NCBI RefSeq assembly: GCF_900103405.1
Contig: NZ_FNHX01000007.1
Coordinates: forward strand, 62,001-126,000
Origin: Polaromonas sp. JS666
Lineage (GTDB): Bacteria; Pseudomonadota; Gammaproteobacteria; Burkholderiales; Burkholderiaceae_C
Direction of reading: 5' to 3'
DNA length: 64,000 bases
Part shown: piece after piece, positions 58,680 to 64,000 of the stretch
How the letters are laid out: the number at the start of each line of letters is the position of its first letter
Position numbering within the stretch: the stretch's first letter is position 1
Made by a program: the position numbers and the translations under genes
The notes under the pieces: generated by a model
Seen by the model: the letters and a program-made list of their open reading frames with translations, nothing else
Told to the model about the DNA's origin: nothing
Databases searched by the model: none

Positions 58680-58706
58680 GGGTTTGCTCGCCCTCGCGGG
58701 CGGGCG

Positions 58707-60575
58707 TCAGATCTCTATCTTGCTGCCCAGCTCCACCACGGAGTTGTTCGGCAAATTCAAGAAGTCGGCCGCCCCACTCGCGTTGTGGTGCATCTGCGCA
58801 AACAGCTTCTCGCGCCACGGCGCCATGCCGCTGCCAATCGTCGGAATCACGGTGTCACGCGAGAGGAAGTAGCTGGTGGTCATGGACTCCAGCTCGCAGC
58901 CGCGGCCCTTGATCTGCTGCAAGGCTTTGGGCAGGTCCAGGTCGTTCTTGAAGCCGTAGTGCACATTGACCTGCCAGCAGTCATGCCCCAGCGCCTGGAT
59001 TTCCAGGCGTTTGTTCATGCCTATCCAGGGAATTTCGTGGTTGCGCACGGTCACGAACAGGTTCTGCTCGTGCAGCACCTTGTTGTGCTTGAGGTTGTGC
59101 AGCAGCGCGTTGGGCACGCTGCCGGGTTCGGCGGTCAGGAACACGGCCGTGCCCTCGACGCGGGCCGGCGGGCTCACAAAAACGGCGTCCAGGAAGCTGG
59201 GCAGGTCTATCGCGTCGGCGCGCAGCTTTTCATTGAGCAGGTGGCGGCCTTCCTTCCAGGTGATCATCAGCGTGAAGACGGCGCCGCCTATGACCAGCGG
59301 GAACCAGCCGCCGGCGAACAGCTTCATGAGGTTGGAGGCGAAGAAGGCGAAGTCGACGAGGAAGAACACGCCGGTGGCGGCGATGCACAGGCTCAGCGGG
59401 TACTTCCAGCCGTAGCGGATCACGTAGAAGGTCAGGATGGTGGTGATCAGCATGTCGGTGCAGACCGCGATGCCGTAGGCGGCCGCCAGGTTGCTGGACG
59501 AGCGGAACATCACCACCGCGAGCACGATGGTGATGAACAGGCCCCAGTTGACGAAAGGCATGTAGATCTGGCCGGTGTCACGCACGCTGGTGTGTTGGAT
59601 ATTGAGGCGCGGCAGGTAACCCATCTGGATGGCTTGTTTGGTCACGCTGAAGGCCCCGGTGATCAGGGCCTGCGAGGCGATCACCGTGGCCATGGTGGCC
59701 AGGCCCACCAGCGGCAGCAGCGCCCACTCGGGCGCCATCAAATAAAAGGGGTTTTTTACGGCGGCGGGGTTGCTGATCAGCAGGGCGCCCTGGCCGAAGT
59801 AATTGAGCACCAGCGAGGGCATGACCACCGAGAACCAGGCCAGGCGTATCGGCTTTTTGCCGAAATGGCCGAGGTCGGCGTACAGCGCCTCGGCGCCGGT
59901 CACGCACAGCACCACGGCGCCCAGGATGATGAAGGTGGTGCCGGGGTTGGCCCACATGAACATCACGGCATAGTGCGGGCTCAGCGCCACCAGGATGTGG
60001 GGGTTGGTGGCGATCTGCGAAATGCCCAGCAGGGCCAGCACGGCGAACCAGATCAGCGTGATGGGCCCGAAGAACCGGCCTATGCCGGAGGTGCCGTGCT
60101 TTTGCACCGCGAACAGGGCAAACAGGATGATCAGGGTGATAGGGATCACGCCCTGCTTGAAGGCCGGCGAGACGACTTCCAGGCCTTCGACCGCCGACAG
60201 CACCGAGATCGCCGGGGTGATGACGCCGTCGCCGTAAAACAGCGAGGTGCCGAAAATGCCGACGACCAGCAGGGTGCGGCGCAGCTGGGGCTTGTCCTTC
60301 ACCGCGGTGGAGGCCAGCGCCAGCATGGCGATCAGCCCGCCTTCGCCGTTGTTGTCGGCGCGCAGCACCAGCGCCACATACTTGATGGAAACGATGACGG
60401 TCAGCGTCCAGAAGAAGATGGACAGGATGCCGTAGACGTTGTCGGGGGTGAAGGGAACATGCCCGGAACCGAAAACTTCCTTGACGGCATACAGGACGCT
60501 GGTTCCGATGTCGCCGTAGACGACACCGATGGCGCCCAAGGTGAGCGCCGCGAGTGATGATTTTTGACTAGACAC
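58707..60575 (-). CDS. kup: potassium uptake protein Kup
   Basis: This 622-residue protein has about 12 membrane helices, the family start [51 protein letters not shown] and a cytoplasmic C-terminal domain (about 480-622). It imports K+ with protons. It converges with putA (27 bp between stops). The upstream gap carries two palindromes (60716-60743). Confidence 0.97.
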   Translation of the reverse strand: MSSQKSSLAALTLGAIGVVYGDIGTSVLYAVKEVFGSGHVPFTPDNVYGILSIFFWTLTVIVSIKYVALVLRADNNGEGGLIAMLALASTAVKDKPQLRRTLLVVGIFGTSLFYGDGVITPAISVLSAVEGLEVVSPAFKQGVIPITLIILFALFAVQKHGTSGIGRFFGPITLIWFAVLALLGISQIATNPHILVALSPHYAVMFMWANPGTTFIILGAVVLCVTGAEALYADLGHFGKKPIRLAWFSVVMPSLVLNYFGQGALLISNPAAVKNPFYLMAPEWALLPLVGLATMATVIASQALITGAFSVTKQAIQMGYLPRLNIQHTSVRDTGQIYMPFVNWGLFITIVLAVVMFRSSSNLAAAYGIAVCTDMLITTILTFYVIRYGWKYPLSLCIAATGVFFLVDFAFFASNLMKLFAGGWFPLVIGGAVFTLMITWKEGRHLLNEKLRADAIDLPSFLDAVFVSPPARVEGTAVFLTAEPGSVPNALLHNLKHNKVLHEQNLFVTVRNHEIPWIGMNKRLEIQALGHDCWQVNVHYGFKNDLDLPKALQQIKGRGCELESMTTSYFLSRDTVIPTIGSGMAPWREKLFAQMHHNASGAADFLNLPNNSVVELGSKIEI

Positions 60576-60863
60576 AAAAACTTCCCGTCTTTGCGCCAGG
60601 CCCGTTCAAAACGGCTCCAGGCGGGCGGGAATGGTTACCTTTGGGAACGCTATTTTGCGCCCGGGGGCCCGGCTTGCAAGTCGGCGGGCACCCCTAAATC
60701 CAACTAATCCCGATTTTGTTGCACCGCAACAACTTGTAACAAGGGGAGGGCGCTGCACGTGCTTGGGGCCCTATCCGGCAGATGACGGGGTAATGCTATG
60801 TATTTAATAGTGGGCTGCGTATGGCGCATGGGGGTTGGCCCCGAAAGGCCGTAAAAGGCCATC
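60576..60863. promoter_or_regulatory. kup upstream gap with two adjacent palindromes
   Basis: No gene is seen between kup and gshA. TTGTTGC-ACC-GCAACAA (60716-60732) is directly followed by CTTGT-A-ACAAG (60733-60743); both dyads are perfect. They lie about 140 bp before the kup start and could be an operator pair. Confidence 0.55.
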
Positions 60864-60888
60864 AAAAAACCCCCTTGCGGGGGTTTTT
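60864..60888 (-). terminator. terminator at the gshA stop codon
   Basis: Read leftward, CCCCC-GCAA-GGGGG is followed by T6, and the stem is flanked by A5 on the gene side. The A-tract belongs to the TGA stop codon region of gshA, so the hairpin starts within 10 nt of the stop. Confidence 0.88.
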
Positions 60889-62183
60889 CAGTCGTAAACC
60901 TCGGCGTCCGGGTCGGTGGCTTCGAGTTCGTAGCTTGCCGCCAGCATGGCCAGCCGGGCGATCACGCCATACATATAGAAGCGGTTGGGGCTGCTGGAGC
61001 CGGGCTTTTCGCCGGGCTGGGGCAGGCGTCCGCTGTCGGCGAAGGCCAGCGGCACAAAACTGGCGCCGGGCGCGTTGAGATTTTCGTCCACGCCGCGCTC
61101 GGCATGCACGCGGTAAAAACCGCCGACCACATAGCGGTCCATCATGTAGACCACGGGCTCGGCCACCGCGTCGTTAACGCGCTCGTTGGTCAGCACGCCT
61201 TCCTGGATGATCACTTCCGACAGCGCCTGACCGTCCTTGGTGGTGCTCATCTTGTTCTTGGTCTTGCGGTTCAGCGCGTCCAGGTCCTTGACGTCGCGCA
61301 CCGTCATGATGCCCATGCCGTAGGTGCCGTTGTCGGCCTTGACGACGACAAAGGGCTTTTCGTTGATGCCGTATTCCTTGTACTTGCGCTTGATCTTGGT
61401 CAGCAGCGCGTCGACATTGGTGGTCAGGCACTCCATGCCGGTGTTCTCGGCGAAGTTGACCTCGCCGCACTGCGCGTACATGGGGTTGATCAGCCAGGGG
61501 TCTATGCCCAGCAGCTTGCCGAAGCGCTTGGAGATTTCTTCGTAAGCCTTGAAGTGGTGCGACTTGCGGCGCACCGACCAGCCCGCGTGCAGCGGCGGCA
61601 GCAGGTACTGCTCGTTGACGTCTTCCAGGATGCCCGGGATGCCGGCCGACAGGTCGTTGTTCAGCAGGATGGTGCAGGGGTCGAAGTCCTTCAGGCCCAG
61701 GCGCCTGTCGGTACGTATCAGCGGCTCGATGGTGATGGTCTCGCCGGTCGGCAGGTTCAGTGTGGTGGGCGCCTTGATCTCGGGGCTCAGCGAGCCGAAG
61801 CGCACGTTCAGGCCCGCCTGGTGGAAGATGCGCTTGAGCTGCAGCACATTGGACAGGTAAAAGCTGTTGCGCGTGTGGTTCTCGGGCACAACCAGCAGAT
61901 TGCGCGCTTCCGGGCAGATTTTTTCGATCGCGGCCATGGCGGCCTGCACCGCCAGCGGCAGCATCTCAGGCGTCAGGTTGTTCCAGCCGCCGGGATACAG
62001 GTTGGTGTCCACAGGGGCCAGCTTGAAGCCCGCGTTGCGGATGTCGACCGAGCTGTAAAACGGCGGCGTGTGCTCCATCCACTCCAGCCGGAACCAGCGC
62101 TCGATGGCCGGGGTGGAGTCCAGCACGCGTTGTTCGAGTTCGTTGATGGGGCCGTTCAGGGCGGTGATGAGGTGCGGAACCAT
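60888..62183 (-). CDS. gshA: glutamate-cysteine ligase, proteobacterial GshA type
   Basis: This 431-residue protein belongs to the ATP-grasp-like GshA branch found in beta- and some gamma-proteobacteria, distinct from E. coli GshA. Recognised stretches are FYSSVDIRNAGFKLAPVDTNLYPGGWNNL, PENHTRNSFYLSNV, PFVVVKADNGTYGMGIM and VGGFYRVH. It makes gamma-glutamylcysteine, the first step to glutathione. An inverted repeat TTCGGT-N8-ACCGAA lies 35 bp upstream. Confidence 0.94.
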   Translation of the reverse strand: MVPHLITALNGPINELEQRVLDSTPAIERWFRLEWMEHTPPFYSSVDIRNAGFKLAPVDTNLYPGGWNNLTPEMLPLAVQAAMAAIEKICPEARNLLVVPENHTRNSFYLSNVLQLKRIFHQAGLNVRFGSLSPEIKAPTTLNLPTGETITIEPLIRTDRRLGLKDFDPCTILLNNDLSAGIPGILEDVNEQYLLPPLHAGWSVRRKSHHFKAYEEISKRFGKLLGIDPWLINPMYAQCGEVNFAENTGMECLTTNVDALLTKIKRKYKEYGINEKPFVVVKADNGTYGMGIMTVRDVKDLDALNRKTKNKMSTTKDGQALSEVIIQEGVLTNERVNDAVAEPVVYMMDRYVVGGFYRVHAERGVDENLNAPGASFVPLAFADSGRLPQPGEKPGSSSPNRFYMYGVIARLAMLAASYELEATDPDAEVYD

Positions 62184-62217
62184 TCGGCCACTTTCGATGA
62201 GGGAGTCTGTTATGTAC

Positions 62218-62237
62218 TTCGGTTATATCTGACCGAA
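62218..62237. promoter_or_regulatory. inverted repeat upstream of gshA
   Basis: TTCGGT-TATATCTG-ACCGAA lies between proA and gshA and might be an operator or a weak transcript end for proA. Confidence 0.4.
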
Positions 62238-62335
62238 TTTTAGGGAGATTGGGGTGGCATACCTGGGTTACAAGGGGTAACGCCAACGCGGGCCATCCAA
62301 AAATCCGTGGGCCGGCTTCGCAGCCCGGCATGCCC

Positions 62336-63658
62336 TCAGGAGCGCACTTCGCCCTGTCCCAGCACCACATATTTGAGGGAGGTGAGTCCCTCTATGCCGA
62401 CCGGCCCGCGCGCGTGGAACTTGTCGGTACTGATGCCGATTTCGGCGCCCAGGCCGAACTCGAAACCGTCGGCGAAGCGGGTGCTCGCATTCACCATGAC
62501 GCTGGCCGAGTCCACCTCGCGCAGAAAGCGCTGGGCGTGCATGTGGTCGCGCGTGAGGATGGCGTCGGTGTGGTGGCTGGAGTAGTGGTTGATGTGGGCG
62601 ATGGCTTCGTCAATCCCGTCCACCACCTTGATGCTGATGATGGGCGCCAGGTATTCCTCGTACCAGTCCTGCTCGGTCGCGGCCACAGTGTTGGCATTTT
62701 TCACGCCGGACAGGATGGCCAGCGCTTCGGGGTCGCAGCGCATCTCCACGCCCTTGGCGGCGTAAATCGTGCCGATTTTCGGCAGGAAGGCGGCGGCCAC
62801 GCCGCGCGCCACCAGCAGGCCTTCGCTGGCGTTGCAGGGGCTGTATTTCTGCGTCTTGGCGTTGTCGGCCACTTTCACGGCCATCTCCAGGTCGCAGGGG
62901 TCGTCGACGTACACATGGCAGTTGCCGTCCAGGTGCTTGATGACGGGCACTTTGGCGTCACGGCTGATGCGTTCAATCAGGCCCTTGCCGCCGCGCGGGA
63001 TGATGACGTCCACATACTGCGGCATGGCGATCAACTGGCCGACGGCCTCGCGATCGGTGGTGGGCACCAGCAGCACGGCGTCGGGCGGCAGGTCGGCGTC
63101 GGCCAGGGCTTGCTGCACCAGCGCGGCCAGCGCCTTGTTCGATTCGATGGCTTCCGAGCCGCCGCGCAGTATGCAGGCATTGCCGCTCTTGATCGCGAGC
63201 GAGGCGGCCTCTATCGTCACATTGGGCCGGCTTTCGTAAATCATGCCGAACACGCCAATGGGCACGCGCATCTGGCCCACGCGTATGCCGCTGGGCTGCT
63301 CCTTCATGCCGATGATGTCGCCGATCACGTCGGCCATCGCGGCCAGCTGTTCGCAGCCCTGGGCCACGGTGTCGAGGATCTTGGGCGTGAGCTTGAGCCG
63401 GTCCAGCAGGGGGCCGGCCAGGCCGGCGGTTGTGGCGCGTTCCAGGTCGCGCTGGTTGGCGGCTTCCAGCGCCGCCGTGTTTTTGCGCAGCGACTTGGCC
63501 AGGTTCAGCAGGGCTTTGTTCTTGGCGGCGGCCGGTGCGCGCGCGATCTCGGCCGAAGCCGCTTTGGCCCGGGAGCCCAGCAGTTCCATCATGCCAGCGA
63601 CGTCGCCGGCGATATCGCTGGAAGAAGAAAGGGCTTGGTGGGAGTCGGGCGCGTTCAT
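62336..63658 (-). CDS. proA: glutamate-5-semialdehyde (gamma-glutamyl phosphate) reductase
   Basis: This 440-residue protein of the aldehyde dehydrogenase superfamily has [43 protein letters not shown] and the catalytic Cys in [13 protein letters not shown]. It performs the second step of proline synthesis. It lies downstream of holA, a common betaproteobacterial order. Confidence 0.96.
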   Translation of the reverse strand: MNAPDSHQALSSSSDIAGDVAGMMELLGSRAKAASAEIARAPAAAKNKALLNLAKSLRKNTAALEAANQRDLERATTAGLAGPLLDRLKLTPKILDTVAQGCEQLAAMADVIGDIIGMKEQPSGIRVGQMRVPIGVFGMIYESRPNVTIEAASLAIKSGNACILRGGSEAIESNKALAALVQQALADADLPPDAVLLVPTTDREAVGQLIAMPQYVDVIIPRGGKGLIERISRDAKVPVIKHLDGNCHVYVDDPCDLEMAVKVADNAKTQKYSPCNASEGLLVARGVAAAFLPKIGTIYAAKGVEMRCDPEALAILSGVKNANTVAATEQDWYEEYLAPIISIKVVDGIDEAIAHINHYSSHHTDAILTRDHMHAQRFLREVDSASVMVNASTRFADGFEFGLGAEIGISTDKFHARGPVGIEGLTSLKYVVLGQGEVRS

Positions 63659-63701
63659 GAGGCCATTTTAGGCTTGCCGCAGGCCGCCGACGGCGCTGGG
63701 G

Positions 63702-64000
63702 CTATGCCTGCCTGGTACGCCCTTGCGTCGCGCATTGCTCGCAGACCATGCCGGCCAGCCGGTGCAGGGCCTGCCAGCCGTCGGCGGGCCAGTCGGGCTG
63801 CTTCAGGCCCTTGACGATGCCGTCGACCTTGTGGGCGGCATGCAGCAGGTTGGCCAGGGTGGTGTCGCCGATCTGCGGCAGCACGCGCTCGAACAGTTTT
63901 TCCTTGATGCCCCAGACGCGGTTTTCGCGCAGCGCCATGGGCATGGGCCGGCCGGCACTGATGGCGTCCTTTACGCGCTTCATGCTGCGGATGTCTTCGG
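63702..64000 (-). CDS. holA: DNA polymerase III delta subunit, C-terminal part (5' end beyond the window)
   Basis: The visible 98 C-terminal residues (EDIRSMKRVKDAISAG ... WGIKEKLFERVLPQIGDTTLANLLHAAHKVDGIVKGLKQPDWPADGWQALHRLA) match the collar domain of HolA, which opens the sliding clamp in the clamp loader. The frame is open through the right edge. Confidence 0.93.
   Translation of the reverse strand, partial: EDIRSMKRVKDAISAGRPMPMALRENRVWGIKEKLFERVLPQIGDTTLANLLHAAHKVDGIVKGLKQPDWPADGWQALHRLAGMVCEQCATQGRTRQA

Overview
The window is high-GC DNA from a betaproteobacterium, most likely a Comamonadaceae member (Polaromonas, Variovorax or Rhodoferax-like). This is inferred from the gene families and their order (pilU-pilT-yggS, an Lrp-regulated putA, the proteobacterial-type gshA, a C5-type diheme cytochrome), the weak Shine-Dalgarno sites and the codon bias. 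No species can be named from the sequence alone.

Layout. 1-5.4 kb: LemA and a TPM-domain partner, a Rossmann protein, an NTF2-like protein, an alpha/beta hydrolase, a conserved hypothetical protein and a membrane-anchored diheme cytochrome c. 5.66 kb: tRNA-Arg(CCG), directly followed by about 3.4 kb of visibly lower-GC DNA carrying a GreA/B-like protein, a hypothetical protein and a patatin-like phospholipase lipoprotein (a small tRNA-anchored accessory segment, no integrase gene). 9.4-15.4 kb: a catabolic and uptake operon (MocA-type dehydrogenase, polar-amino-acid-type ABC transporter, TIM-barrel isomerase) with a divergent LysR regulator. 15.7-27.3 kb: two-partner secretion (TPS) locus 1, with an exported hydrolase, a TpsB transporter fused to a second porin-like barrel, a TpsA exoprotein, an exported argininosuccinate-lyase-like enzyme and an HMW1C-type cytoplasmic N-glycosyltransferase. 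27.3-31.6 kb: dicarboxylate symporter, two LysR regulators, ornithine cyclodeaminase-like enzyme. 31.9-42.7 kb: TPS locus 2, with a second TpsB-porin fusion and TpsA, bracketed by two exported dienelactone-hydrolase-like paralogues and followed by gamma-glutamyltransferase. 42.8-64 kb: mostly housekeeping: a DnaQ-like exonuclease, an OmlA-like lipoprotein, a Bcr/CflA efflux pump, rsmI-yraN-diaA-dolP, a 3-hydroxyisobutyrate dehydrogenase-type enzyme, pilU/pilT, yggS, a DUF3617 protein, an ABC solute-binding protein, an Lrp regulator with putA, kup, gshA, proA and holA (partial).

Most notable biology. The two TPS loci encode TpsB proteins of about 1015 residues, nearly twice the usual length. 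In both, a complete POTRA-FhaC-type transporter is followed by a region of about 410 residues that looks like a Burkholderiales general porin, ending in a terminal Phe. I know of no description of this two-barrel architecture. Locus 1 also appears to make a glycosylated adhesin: the HMW1C homologue lies two genes downstream of a TpsA whose passenger is crowded with N-x-S/T sequons while its secretion domain is nearly free of them. In both loci the gene after tpsA starts 14 nt inside tpsA and encodes a signal-peptide-bearing enzyme, so export of the adhesin and of a periplasmic enzyme appear translationally coupled.
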